In this document: piece after piece, positions 1-8,514 of the stretch
How positions within the stretch are numbered: the first letter of the stretch is position 1
Layout: every line of letters starts with the position of its first letter
Assembly (NCBI GenBank): GCA_023408315.1
Contig: JAEYKI010000022.1
Coordinates: forward strand, 29,906-93,905
From: Bacillota bacterium
GTDB taxonomy: Bacteria; Bacillota; Clostridia; Christensenellales; Christensenellaceae
DNA length: 64,000 nucleotides
Reading direction: 5' to 3'
The notes under the pieces: generated by a model
What the model was told of the DNA's origin: nothing
Database searches by the model: none
Seen by the model: only the letters and a program-made list of their open reading frames with translations
Translations under genes and position numbers: made by a program

Positions 1-987
1 GCAGTTTTGAACGGTTACCAGGTATTTGTTATCTGCGCAATCCATTGGATAATCCTGCAGTTTGTCAAAATAAGCCGGTTCAAGCGCCACTGTCGTTGTG
101 TCTTTGCGTGAGATTACAAACGCATCGTCGTGCAGAATGGTGATGCTATACTTTCCGTCGTGAGCGGCGTGCGTAATGGTGGATTTTCCGGAATTGGAAA
201 GCCCAAATACGCCCAGAACAAATTTATTGCCATCTTCCAGATTGTAGCGTTTCAGTCCGCCATGGCAGGAAACAAAGCCGTTGCGGTTTGCGATCCCCCA
301 TGCGAGCGTGAGGGTGCCCTTTTTATGCTCTCCAAAATACCGCAGGCCCAGCAGGCAGGCGCAATTGTGCTCGGGTGCAAAAAAAGCCAGCCCGCCCGGA
401 AAATCCGGATGGGACCACTGGGGATCGGAAAAGATGTATATATCCGGTTCGTCTTCAAATTCTGCGGAACTGGAGTACATTTTATAATATTCCTTTGTGA
501 TATATTGAAAATTATAAAGCCAAGAATACATGGTGTTTTCTTCGCCTTCCGGTATGCAAAGGTGCGCCCGTACCATAAATTCTTCCGAAAGCCCTATGTA
601 AGATTGCGCGTGATAGAGTTTTTTGTTTCTGGTTTGGTAAATGGCTTCTCGGATGATAGGGCTAAATTTTTCAGTGGTTACCGGGTTGCCAAAAAAATCG
701 TTGCTGCCCAAAATGCACCGGGCGGCGGGGGTGCGGCTGTCTGCCTTGCCGTCGTTAAAAACCAACACCTTCGCATCTGCGGGCAGGCCGGTCATTTCCG
801 GCTCGTATACATGCAGGTCTGTTACAATGGTGCCGGGGCATTTGCAGGCAAGTTTGTAGGCTTCCCGTATTGTTTCCACGGGGTAAATGTTGTTGCCGTA
901 AAAGGCAGTTTCTATGATGGTGCGCATGGTGGAAAAATAAGGGCCTCTGCCAATTTCGCTCCATCTGAAATACTGTTTGGTCGACAT
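1..987 (-). CDS. Phosphoenolpyruvate carboxykinase (ATP)-like protein, 3' part outside window
   Basis: The minus strand is open from an ATG at 987 to the window edge (329 codons), with GGGAGG about 9 nt upstream of the ATG. Near the visible end the translation contains GVFGLSNSGKSTITHAAHDG, a P-loop, followed by HDDAFVI and VALEPAYFDKLQDYP. I recall these features from ATP-dependent PEP carboxykinase-like proteins of Clostridia; they differ from the classical enterobacterial PckA signature. The expected activity is interconversion of oxaloacetate and PEP in the cytosol, but the catalytic C-terminal half is not visible. A related nucleotide-binding kinase remains possible. It lies downstream of ksgA on the same strand after a 171-bp gap, with no clear terminator seen in the gap. 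Confidence 0.6.
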   Translation of the reverse strand, partial: MSTKQYFRWSEIGRGPYFSTMRTIIETAFYGNNIYPVETIREAYKLACKCPGTIVTDLHVYEPEMTGLPADAKVLVFNDGKADSRTPAARCILGSNDFFGNPVTTEKFSPIIREAIYQTRNKKLYHAQSYIGLSEEFMVRAHLCIPEGEENTMYSWLYNFQYITKEYYKMYSSSAEFEDEPDIYIFSDPQWSHPDFPGGLAFFAPEHNCACLLGLRYFGEHKKGTLTLAWGIANRNGFVSCHGGLKRYNLEDGNKFVLGVFGLSNSGKSTITHAAHDGKYSITILHDDAFVISRKDTTTVALEPAYFDKLQDYPMDCADNKYLVTVQNC

Positions 988-1158
988 CGGATGAACCTCC
1001 CGATCAATTAAAATACTATATTAAAACGCCGAAATGAAAAAGGGCATTTGTATTCCAGATCATTCCATGCGGTTTATATTCTATAAGTTATTCTATGCAG
1101 TTTTTGTTTTTCCTCTTTTAAAAATAAAAAAACAGAAAATTTTACACAGTGTTATAGC

Positions 1159-2019
1159 TTACAACGGGTTGTCATCCAGCCATTCGGCAAGGTGCAAAAA
1201 ATCTTGCGGCGAAAGGTCTTCGGCGCGCAGGGCAGGCCCTATTCCGCAGGATGCAAGGGCATCTGTAGCAGACTGCTTGGGGTTTATGGCGCCTGCTGAC
1301 AAAAATTCCGCCAGCAGGTTGTTATAGATTGTTTTACGGCGCATGGCAAACGAAGCGCGCACCATGCGCGTATAGGATAAACGGGAAACAGGGAAAGGCG
1401 GCGTGCCCATGTTTATTTGCACAATTGCAGATTCAACGTCCGGAGCAGGGTAAAAGCAGCCGGAAGCCACGGCGAAAAGGGTTTGGGGCTGCGCATAGTA
1501 TGCAACCGAGGCGGTAAGGCTTCCGTAATTTTTGCTTCCGGGAGAAGCGGACAGGCGCTGGGCTACCTCTTTTTGAACCATTACCGTAAGGCTTTGGGCA
1601 CCGCTTTCTATGAGTTTTAAAATGCAGGGGGCGGTAATATAATACGGCAGATTTCCACATGCGTGAAAACTGCCGCCTAACATTTCTTGGGCAATTTTTT
1701 TAATGTCTGTCTTTAAAATATCCCCTTCCAACACCGTAACGTTCGGCGTGTCCGCGAGTATTTCTTTAAGGGCGCAAATCAGCCCTTTGTCAATTTCAAC
1801 CGCCACCACCCGCTTTGCGCGGCGTGCGATTGCCTGAGTAAGCGCGCCCAGGCCGGGGCCTACTTCCAGGACGCTTTCGTTGCCCGTAAGGTGCATGGAA
1901 TCCGCTATTTTCTCCACAATATTGCTGTCGCAAAGAAAATTCTGGCCAAACTTCTTTAAGGGCGCAAGATCATATTTATTTAAAATCTGAGTAAGCGTTT
2001 TTTTTGATGCCGTATTCAC
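1159..2019 (-). CDS. rsmA: 16S rRNA (adenine1518-N6/adenine1519-N6)-dimethyltransferase RsmA/KsgA
   Basis: The 286-residue protein matches the usual length of KsgA, which dimethylates two adjacent adenines in helix 45 of 16S rRNA during small-subunit maturation. Visible motifs are QNFL near residue 26, the SAM-binding GPGLGAL segment near residue 54 and the N6-adenine catalytic motif NLPYYIT. The start is GTG at 2019. No better ATG lies nearby, and a weak GGCAGG precedes it. It begins 16 nt after the yabE stop, so the two are probably one transcript, in agreement with the conserved yabE-rnmV-ksgA order of Bacillota, here without rnmV. Confidence 0.95.
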   Translation of the reverse strand: MNTASKKTLTQILNKYDLAPLKKFGQNFLCDSNIVEKIADSMHLTGNESVLEVGPGLGALTQAIARRAKRVVAVEIDKGLICALKEILADTPNVTVLEGDILKTDIKKIAQEMLGGSFHACGNLPYYITAPCILKLIESGAQSLTVMVQKEVAQRLSASPGSKNYGSLTASVAYYAQPQTLFAVASGCFYPAPDVESAIVQINMGTPPFPVSRLSYTRMVRASFAMRRKTIYNNLLAEFLSAGAINPKQSATDALASCGIGPALRAEDLSPQDFLHLAEWLDDNPL

Positions 2020-2035
2020 GTATGCCTGCCTGCCG

Positions 2036-3310
2036 CTAGTTCAGTACGTAGACTGTAACGTTACGCCTGCCCCAGGCATCCACTTTATTCGCGTCCATGT
2101 ACAGGTCTATTACGTTGGAACCTCCCGCCCATTTCACAAATCCGCCGGTATCCTCCACGCGGCCGTAACCGTAACCCACTATATACAGCATGGTTCCATA
2201 GGGCAGAACATTGGGATCAGCCGCCACGGAGCAGTAGCCGGAGGCGATGGTGCGCGGATAGGTGCCCGATGCGGTTCTTAGGCCGTCGTGGTAGGCGGTT
2301 GCCTGCATATGGCGCACTTCACGGATGCGGTCTGACGATGGCGCGTCGGCCGAAACGGGCACCAAGCCCGATGCAGTGGTGGGTTTGGGCGGCAGAGCCG
2401 TTCCAATTGCGGTAATTTCGTTCACCGCAGCCGTAATTGTTTTTTTGGAAATAACCTCGGAAGAGGAAAGCGCGCCGTTTTTGTAGGTCTCCTGCGTTAT
2501 AATCTGCAGTTCGCCTTCCTTGCCTTCCTGTACAATCTTCTTTTTACCCTTCAGCATTTTGCTGTCTTCGCGGGTGATTTCCTTGTATCCGATGGTCTGC
2601 GAGGTGGTAACTTCTTTTACCACCACGTCGATGTAATCGATGCTCATGCCTGGGCGGACATAAGAATCTGTGGAAGGGTATACTTCGTCTTTTTCATTTA
2701 CGCTGATTCCTGCCAGGTCCAGGGCTTCGCTCACCGTACCCGCTATCATGCTCACGGCTTTTGTTTGGGAACCTGCGTTAATGGTAAGGGGCATGGCCCT
2801 GCGGATGACAATGTCCATGTTATTTTTAATAGGAAGATCGGGAGATGTATCCAGCGTATCCTGGCTGCCCAATTCTATTTTGTTGCTTTTAATGAATTCA
2901 CCCACCGTTTTTGCTGTGGTTTGGGCAACGAAGGTGCGTCCGGAATCCATAACGTTTACGGTCATTTCGTTTTTTGCAAATGCCATTGGAATAGCAATTG
3001 CGGAAGCAACAGCAACGGCCAGACAGACAAAAGATGTAAGAATCACTGTTCTGTCTTTAAATATGGACTCTGCTTTTACCTTTGGAGCTGCTCTTCTTAC
3101 CGCCCGCTCACTGTAGGCGTATTTGCTTGAAAACCGGGAAAGGATAGATTCTATGATATCGTTCAGCGTTGTTCTCCGTTTTTGTTCAGTAACCGGAATA
3201 ATGTCGTTATACGTGGTGGTCCTTCTCTGCGCAGTATAAAGAACTCCATCCATGTAACCGGAGCTCCCTCTTCTGGCATACCGGCCTGAAGGCCTCTTTC
3301 GTATCGCCAT
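2036..3310 (-). CDS. yabE: YabE-like cell-wall protein: ubiquitin-like DUF348 repeats, G5 and 3D domains
   Basis: This 424-residue protein has a basic N-terminal tail, one membrane segment near residues 93-112, two DUF348 ubiquitin-like repeats (about 117-230), a G5 domain (about 230-300) and a C-terminal 3D domain with the acidic motifs VEDTGG and DLYMD. It resembles YabE and the resuscitation-promoting-factor stationary-phase proteins, which are thought to remodel peptidoglycan outside the membrane. The long cytoplasmic-side N-terminus of about 90 residues is unusual compared with B. subtilis YabE. AGGAGG precedes the ATG. It is the first gene of a yabE-ksgA unit and has a strong promoter at 3335-3363. 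Confidence 0.88.
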   Translation of the reverse strand: MAIRKRPSGRYARRGSSGYMDGVLYTAQRRTTTYNDIIPVTEQKRRTTLNDIIESILSRFSSKYAYSERAVRRAAPKVKAESIFKDRTVILTSFVCLAVAVASAIAIPMAFAKNEMTVNVMDSGRTFVAQTTAKTVGEFIKSNKIELGSQDTLDTSPDLPIKNNMDIVIRRAMPLTINAGSQTKAVSMIAGTVSEALDLAGISVNEKDEVYPSTDSYVRPGMSIDYIDVVVKEVTTSQTIGYKEITREDSKMLKGKKKIVQEGKEGELQIITQETYKNGALSSSEVISKKTITAAVNEITAIGTALPPKPTTASGLVPVSADAPSSDRIREVRHMQATAYHDGLRTASGTYPRTIASGYCSVAADPNVLPYGTMLYIVGYGYGRVEDTGGFVKWAGGSNVIDLYMDANKVDAWGRRNVTVYVLN

Positions 3311-3334
3311 AACAACCTCCTATATAGTAGAAGT

Positions 3335-3363
3335 ATCATACCCTAAAAATACAAATAAGTCAA
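3335..3363 (-). promoter_or_regulatory. Housekeeping-type promoter for yabE-ksgA
   Basis: On the minus strand TTGACT (3363-3358), a 17-bp spacer and TATGAT (3340-3335) lie just upstream of the AGGAGG and ATG of yabE. The expected leader is about 20 nt. Confidence 0.75.
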
Positions 3364-3423
3364 TAAATCCGGCCTGTTGTAATATCTGTATGCGCTTTGC
3401 GAAGCCGGTGGAGAACAAAAATT

Positions 3424-3452
3424 TTGCAAATAAACCCAAAAAGTTGTATAAT
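3424..3452 (+). promoter_or_regulatory. Promoter of the penicillin-binding lipoprotein gene, predicting a leaderless mRNA
   Basis: TTGCAA (3424-3429), a 17-bp spacer and TATAAT (3447-3452) form a near-consensus promoter. The expected transcription start, 6-7 nt beyond the -10 box, falls on the ATG at 3459. No Shine-Dalgarno sequence precedes that ATG. Confidence 0.7.
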
Positions 3453-3458
3453 GTGCGC

Positions 3459-5597
3459 ATGAAAAAGATAATTGTTTTTGCTTTAGCGATAGCTTTAATA
3501 TTTCTTTTTTGCGCATGCGACGCCGCCGGCATCGGAAACGGGGCGCAAACGGTTGGATACGCCTTTGCGCAGGCCATTGCAGACCGCGACTACGGGAAAG
3601 CCTACGATTATCTGTATAAAAACAGCCCGGACATTGGCGGCAAGGATGAGTTTATACAGCGTTTTACAAGCATAATGAAGGCGCTGCAGGTTACGGATAT
3701 TAAGCTGGCGGACCGCAGTGTTACGCCGAGTGATCAGCTTTCCAACCTGAAATATACGCTGGAATTAAAAAGCACCCTTATGGGGGATTTATCATATGAA
3801 TACCGGGCGGAGATCATACAGTCGCTGGACGGGTATGCGGTGATCTATACGCCTTCTTTGGTTTTGCCCTTTTTGGAGGCGGGAGACACTGTGCGCGTCC
3901 AGACCTTATACGGACAGAGGGGCGAAATTTTTGATAAAAACAAGGAAGTGCTTGCAAAAAACGATTACGCCCAATCTGTTTATCTGGAGATTAAAAAGGT
4001 AGAGGATATCAACGCGGCGGCGCAAACCATAAACAGCGTATTGGGAGTGGATGCATCCAAGATTGTGGACCAGTATAACAACGCGGACAAGAACAAGCTG
4101 GACGTTGCAGTTGTAAAGGCTTATCCCAGATATACGCTGACGGACGAGCAGATAAAAACGCTCACCGCGGTTCCCGGTGTGGGGGTGGACGACAGTTCCC
4201 TGACGCCCATACGCTATTACCCCATGGCGGACAACACTGCGCATGTAGTTGGCTATATGGGCTCCCCGAGCGACGAAGAGCTGAAATCCATGGAATCCAA
4301 AGGAATCACTTCTGATTCCAAAATAGGCAAGACGGGCCTGGAGGCAGCTTATGAGGACGCGCTGCGGCCCTCCAACGGCTTTCGAATCTATGTGCAGGAT
4401 TCTCTGGGCAATCTGAAAAAGACGCTTTATGAAAAATCCAAGCAGGACGGGGAAGACATTGTGACCACCCTGGATTCCAAGATACAGAATAAAGCCTATA
4501 CCCTGCTTGCGGCAAACGTAAGGCAGGGCGAAAATGGAGCCGTTGTGGTGCTGGATTATAAAACGGGAAATGTGGATGCGCTGGTATCGTACCCTTCGTT
4601 TGACCCTAACAATTTCAGTTTTCCCATGGACCAAAAGCTCTGGACATACCTGAATTCGGACGCGGCGGGAAAACCGCTGGTGAACAGGGCGATTGGCGCG
4701 GCCTATCCGCCGGGGTCTTCTTTTAAACCGTTTGCCATTACACCCGCTCTGGAACTGGGCAAGCTGACGCCCGAGACGGTTGTGAACCTGAATATTGTGG
4801 ATAATTCCTGGACGCCCGACCTGCCAAACTGGCATTATCCTTCTATTAAACGCGCCCATCCAACAATTGGCGAATATAATATGATGAACGCCATGAAATC
4901 TTCCGACAATATTTTTTACGCGTGGGCGGCCCTGCAGGTGGGCATAGACCCGTTTATGGAGCATATGCATAAAATTGGCATGGGAGAGGCGCCCACGTTT
5001 GAGTTGCCCATTAAAACATCCAATCTTTTAAACAAAAATACGGAAATGAACATTAAATACCTTGCGGACATGGGTTACGGCATGGGAGAGCTTTTGGTAA
5101 GCCCCCTGCAGCTTGCAAGCATGTATACCGCCCTTATGAACAACGGAGATATTTTGAATCCCACTGTGGTGGGGAGCATATACAAAACGGAGGAAGGCGC
5201 TTATAACAAGGTTTGGCAGAACGAAAAGACTGTTTTTAAATCTGGCATTATGAACTCTTCCACCATCGACATACTGGACCGGGCGCTGCATATGGTGGTG
5301 GACTCCGGTACCGCATACGAGTCCAGGCTGGAAGACGTAAACATGATGGGCAAAACCGGAACGGCTCAGATACAGCAGGCGGACGGCAGCATGCGCGAGA
5401 TCAATTGGCTTGTTTTGATCGGGCTGGACGAAGGAAACCAGAAACTGGTGCTGGTGATGCTGGATACGCAAAAAGACCAGGGCGACGCAAGGTATTATAT
5501 TGCAAAAGAACTGATGAAACCGGAAGGATACGATTTGACGCATCCGGAAGAATCTGAGCCGGAAAGTACCAATACGTCTAATCCTGCGCAGAATTAG
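3459..5597 (+). CDS. Class B penicillin-binding protein (PBP2a/PBP3-like transpeptidase) with lipoprotein-type signal
   Basis: A 712-residue protein begins with MKKIIVFALAIALIFLFCAC, a signal segment with a lipobox-like cysteine. Domains in order are an NTF2-like MecA N-terminal domain (about 30-145), a PBP dimerisation domain (about 150-335) and a transpeptidase domain. The active-site serine is S420 in the SSFK tetrad; the SDN-type motif appears as SSDN and the third motif as KTGT near the C-terminus. It should cross-link peptidoglycan outside the membrane. The domain plan resembles MecA/PBP2a of staphylococci and PBP3 of enterococci, which can have low beta-lactam affinity, but resistance cannot be inferred. 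The start at 3459 is chosen for its signal peptide; an in-frame upstream ATG at 3390 lies before the promoter. Confidence 0.9.
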   Translation: MKKIIVFALAIALIFLFCACDAAGIGNGAQTVGYAFAQAIADRDYGKAYDYLYKNSPDIGGKDEFIQRFTSIMKALQVTDIKLADRSVTPSDQLSNLKYTLELKSTLMGDLSYEYRAEIIQSLDGYAVIYTPSLVLPFLEAGDTVRVQTLYGQRGEIFDKNKEVLAKNDYAQSVYLEIKKVEDINAAAQTINSVLGVDASKIVDQYNNADKNKLDVAVVKAYPRYTLTDEQIKTLTAVPGVGVDDSSLTPIRYYPMADNTAHVVGYMGSPSDEELKSMESKGITSDSKIGKTGLEAAYEDALRPSNGFRIYVQDSLGNLKKTLYEKSKQDGEDIVTTLDSKIQNKAYTLLAANVRQGENGAVVVLDYKTGNVDALVSYPSFDPNNFSFPMDQKLWTYLNSDAAGKPLVNRAIGAAYPPGSSFKPFAITPALELGKLTPETVVNLNIVDNSWTPDLPNWHYPSIKRAHPTIGEYNMMNAMKSSDNIFYAWAALQVGIDPFMEHMHKIGMGEAPTFELPIKTSNLLNKNTEMNIKYLADMGYGMGELLVSPLQLASMYTALMNNGDILNPTVVGSIYKTEEGAYNKVWQNEKTVFKSGIMNSSTIDILDRALHMVVDSGTAYESRLEDVNMMGKTGTAQIQQADGSMREINWLVLIGLDEGNQKLVLVMLDTQKDQGDARYYIAKELMKPEGYDLTHPEESEPESTNTSNPAQN

Positions 5598-5655
5598 GAA
5601 TAATAAAAGATAATAAAAACTATTTTTATAAAGGAATTATCTACTGGAGGGATAC

Positions 5656-6270
5656 ATGAAGGAATCTAAGGTGAATCAGGTTTTTCAGGGGATTGCGGGC
5701 ATTTTGTTCTTTGGATTTGGATTGCTGCTTTTGCTAACCAACCAAATAACGCTTGATGTTGCAGGCTGGGTGCTGGGAGGCGTTGTTGCGCTGGGAGCGC
5801 TGATTCGCTTGATTATTATCTGCCTGCCGTCCAGCACTTCGTTTGGCGGCAGCGCCGCGCTGGAAATTACGGCGGGTATCTGCGAGGCGCTGTTCGGCAT
5901 TGTTTTTGTGCTGAACGCAATTATGTACATAGAATTTATTTATCCGCTGCTGGCCGGGCTCTTTGCCGTGGTGGCAATTGTGCGCTTCAGGCAGGGTACG
6001 CTTATTAAAAAAAGAGGGGAAGCGGGCTGGGGTTCGTATACGTTTATGGGCGTCATCCTTTTGTGCGCTGCGGTCGGGCTTGCAGTATTCTCCTATGTGT
6101 ACAGAATCAGCCTGCAAATTGAGCTGATTGGCGCCGCGGCATTTATTTACGGATTCTTCCTGCTTTTCAGCGCTTCGTTTAAACGGGGGCTGGCAAGTGC
6201 TCCTGCGGACGACGCGCCTGTTTTTGAGGAGCAGGCGGAGGTTGTTCAGGAGATGGCTTCAAAAGAGTAA
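5656..6270 (+). CDS. DUF308 (HdeD-like) membrane protein
   Basis: A 204-residue protein with about six hydrophobic segments arranged as three helical hairpins, and a short acidic C-terminal tail. The repeated short-helix pattern fits the DUF308/HdeD family of small membrane proteins, whose biochemical role is not settled. A TGGAGGG ribosome site lies just upstream of the ATG. It follows the PBP gene by about 58 nt and may share its transcript. I see no catalytic motif. Confidence 0.75.
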   Translation: MKESKVNQVFQGIAGILFFGFGLLLLLTNQITLDVAGWVLGGVVALGALIRLIIICLPSSTSFGGSAALEITAGICEALFGIVFVLNAIMYIEFIYPLLAGLFAVVAIVRFRQGTLIKKRGEAGWGSYTFMGVILLCAAVGLAVFSYVYRISLQIELIGAAAFIYGFFLLFSASFKRGLASAPADDAPVFEEQAEVVQEMASKE

Positions 6271-6272
6271 TC

Positions 6273-6294
6273 TTTGAGGACTTTTGCCCTCAAA
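6273..6294. other. Short hairpin between convergent DUF308 and response-regulator genes
   Basis: TTTGAGG (6273-6279) pairs with CCTCAAA (6288-6294). There is no T-run on either strand, so it is a weak terminator candidate at best for the converging genes. Confidence 0.3.
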
Positions 6295-6341
6295 ACTCCC
6301 GCTCAGGGTCAATTGATTTTTAGTGAGGCCACAGGGAAAAA

Positions 6342-7028
6342 CTATGCGTTAAAACGGTAACCATACCCCCAGAGGGTTTCTATAAAGGAAGGCTCTGCGG
6401 GGTCTTTTTCTATTTTGCGGCGGATTTTCTGGATGTGCACGGGCACGGTGGCTGTATCGCCCAGGTAATCCTGGCCCCATATGGTTTCATACAGTTGTTC
6501 CTTTGAAAAAACAATATTTGGATTAGAGGCAAGGAACAAAAGCAGTTCATATTCCTTGGCGGTCATCTGCACCTCTCTGCCGTTGGAGAATACCTTGTGG
6601 GAGCTGGTATTAATCTCCAGGCCGCGGTGTGATATCACGTCCAGATTGCTTGCGTTGCCTTTTAAACGTTCGTAGCGGTTGATATGGGATTTGATGCGGG
6701 CCAACAGTTCCGCCGGGCTGAACGGCTTGGTCAGGTAGTCGTCCGCTCCCAGATCCAGGCCGCGTATCTTGTCTATGTCTTCCGTTTTGGCGGAAACCAC
6801 AAGAATAGGAATCTCGTACCTCTCGCGTATCTGGCGGATGATCTCAAAGCCATTTTTGCCTGGCAGCATCAGGTCTACAATGATCACGTCAAACACGCCG
6901 GTTAGCGCCCGGGAGAGGCCCGAATCCCCGTTTGATTCAATTTCGGCCTGGTAGCCGTTCAGCCGCAGATAGTCTTTTTCCAGTTCGGCTATGTTGCTGT
7001 CGTCTTCAATAATCAATATATTTTTCAT
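6342..7028 (-). CDS. OmpR/PhoB-family response regulator
   Basis: 228 residues. The N-terminal receiver domain shows the acidic pair near residues 8-9 (IEDD), the phospho-acceptor Asp in IIVDLMLPG (about residue 52), a VSAKTED segment and the KPF lysine region. The C-terminal winged-helix DNA-binding domain ends in WGYGYRF, typical of the OmpR class. The gene overlaps the upstream histidine kinase by 4 nt (ATGA), so the two are translationally coupled. The divergent ABC exporter is a likely target, as is common for kinase/regulator pairs of the envelope-stress or antibiotic-peptide type. Confidence 0.93.
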   Translation of the reverse strand: MKNILIIEDDSNIAELEKDYLRLNGYQAEIESNGDSGLSRALTGVFDVIIVDLMLPGKNGFEIIRQIRERYEIPILVVSAKTEDIDKIRGLDLGADDYLTKPFSPAELLARIKSHINRYERLKGNASNLDVISHRGLEINTSSHKVFSNGREVQMTAKEYELLLFLASNPNIVFSKEQLYETIWGQDYLGDTATVPVHIQKIRRKIEKDPAEPSFIETLWGYGYRFNA

Positions 7029-8290
7029 TGTTCTCCTCCAGAAGCGCCGCTCAAAACCGGCATTGTGATTGTAAAGCGGGTTCCTCCCGCCGGGGCGTTG
7101 CTGGCGCTGATGGCGCCGCCCTGGCCTTCAACCAGCTCCCTTGCAATGGCAAGCCCAAGGCCTGTGCTGGAGATGTCCTTGGTGCGCTGTGCGTCCAGGC
7201 GGTAAAAGCGTTTGAAAACCATGCCGATTTTATCTTCCGGAATACCGGGGCCGTTGTCTGTGAGCGTAATGAAAATTTGGCCGTTTTGCGCGCGAAGTAC
7301 TGTTTCAAGGGTAAGGCCGGCCTCCGGCCCGTATTTTACGGCATTGTCTATGATGTTGCGCAGCACCTGGTGAAAGCGTTTTGTGTCTATGCGTATCCGG
7401 CAATCGGCTGCCATGAGGTCTTGGTACAAGAACCGGACGTTTTTTTCTTCCATGTCCAGGCGGAATTCTTCCATCAGGTCGTGCATAAAGGGGCGCGCGG
7501 ATACGTCGCTGTACGTAAAAGTGAGTTTTTGCATATCCAGTTTGGCAAACAGAAAGAGGTCGTCTATCAGCCGGTTGATATATACAATGTTGTTATGAAT
7601 GATCTTCAGGTACTTATCCAGCTTTTCCGGCGGTATATGGCCCGCTTCGTTGATGGCTTCAATATACCCCTGTATGGAGGTAATAGGCGTTTTAAGGTCG
7701 TGCGAGATGTTCGCGATCAGGTCTTTCCTGTTTTCCTCGTATTCCGCTTTCAGCTTTTCAACCTCGTTTAACTTGCGCGCCATATTGTTGAATTCGTCAA
7801 TCAGAACGTCCACAGGGCTGTGCATTTCGTATTTTACTTGTATATCATAATTTCCTTTTGTAATCTGATCCACGCCTATCCTAAGGTTGTCTATGGGCCT
7901 CAGGATGCGTTTTTCCAGCCTGGAGAGAAATATCATTTGAAAAACGCTCCCAGCTGTGATGACAATGGTAAAAATCACTAAAAAAACACCCAGGCTGTTG
8001 GTAAGGCCCGAATTAAAAAACAGTATGGTCCAAAGTATCAGAATGAACACAATGGGCATAGGACGCACAATTCTAAAATTTCGGTAATAATGCTCAAAGT
8101 CGTCATGGGTATGTTTTTTGTGCCGCCGCTTGGTGAAAGGATACTCTTCTTTCAGCGCATTCATACGGTTCATCAGGTTTTTATGATTGTCGTAATGCGC
8201 TTCATCGTATTCTTTTCTTATCTGCCGCATTTTTTCCCGGTATTCCTTGTACTGTGTGCGGCGTATTTTGCGATCGCTGGGTTCTCTCAT
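7025..8290 (-). CDS. Sensor histidine kinase
   Basis: 421 residues. A long, charged N-terminal region of about 75 residues precedes two close hydrophobic segments (about 77-118) with almost no extracytoplasmic loop. This is the layout of intramembrane-sensing kinases. HAMP (about 125-180), HisKA with the phospho-acceptor motif ISHDLKTPITS and a HATPase domain with N-box (RNIIDNAVKYG) and G-box (DNGPGIP, GLGLAI) follow. It is the first gene of the kinase-regulator unit and reads away from the ABC exporter at 8515. Confidence 0.92.
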   Translation of the reverse strand: MREPSDRKIRRTQYKEYREKMRQIRKEYDEAHYDNHKNLMNRMNALKEEYPFTKRRHKKHTHDDFEHYYRNFRIVRPMPIVFILILWTILFFNSGLTNSLGVFLVIFTIVITAGSVFQMIFLSRLEKRILRPIDNLRIGVDQITKGNYDIQVKYEMHSPVDVLIDEFNNMARKLNEVEKLKAEYEENRKDLIANISHDLKTPITSIQGYIEAINEAGHIPPEKLDKYLKIIHNNIVYINRLIDDLFLFAKLDMQKLTFTYSDVSARPFMHDLMEEFRLDMEEKNVRFLYQDLMAADCRIRIDTKRFHQVLRNIIDNAVKYGPEAGLTLETVLRAQNGQIFITLTDNGPGIPEDKIGMVFKRFYRLDAQRTKDISSTGLGLAIARELVEGQGGAISASNAPAGGTRFTITMPVLSGASGGEQ

Positions 8291-8343
8291 TGTTTTATCT
8301 CTTCCAATGATCTATTTTTCTGCAATTAATCATATCATGGCTG

Positions 8344-8373
8344 TTTAAAAATTTTTTAAAGCAATTATTAAAG
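8344..8373. promoter_or_regulatory. Phased TTTAAA repeats, candidate response-regulator binding sites
   Basis: In the divergent gap between the kinase and the ABC exporter, TTTAAA (8344-8349), TTTAAA (8355-8360) and ATTAAA (8367-8372) recur at 11-12 bp spacing, about one helical turn, as expected for tandem OmpR-family binding. A TACAAT -10-like box for the exporter lies at 8477-8482 with no good -35, consistent with activator dependence. Inference only. Confidence 0.35.
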
Positions 8374-8514
8374 TTTTATAAATAAACGCATTGCGCAAGC
8401 TAAAAAACTTATTTTTATTTTAAGACTTTTTATGAATATTTTAAATCTATTTTATGGATATTTTATATCTGGCTGCTACAATAGGCACGTAAAAAACGAA
8501 ATGGAGGAAATTGC

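Noticed and set aside
130..1011. Long plus-strand open frame of 293 codons
   Set aside because: It is the shadow of the PEP-carboxykinase-like gene on the minus strand, which has a ribosome site and P-loop; the plus-strand translation has no recognisable motif.
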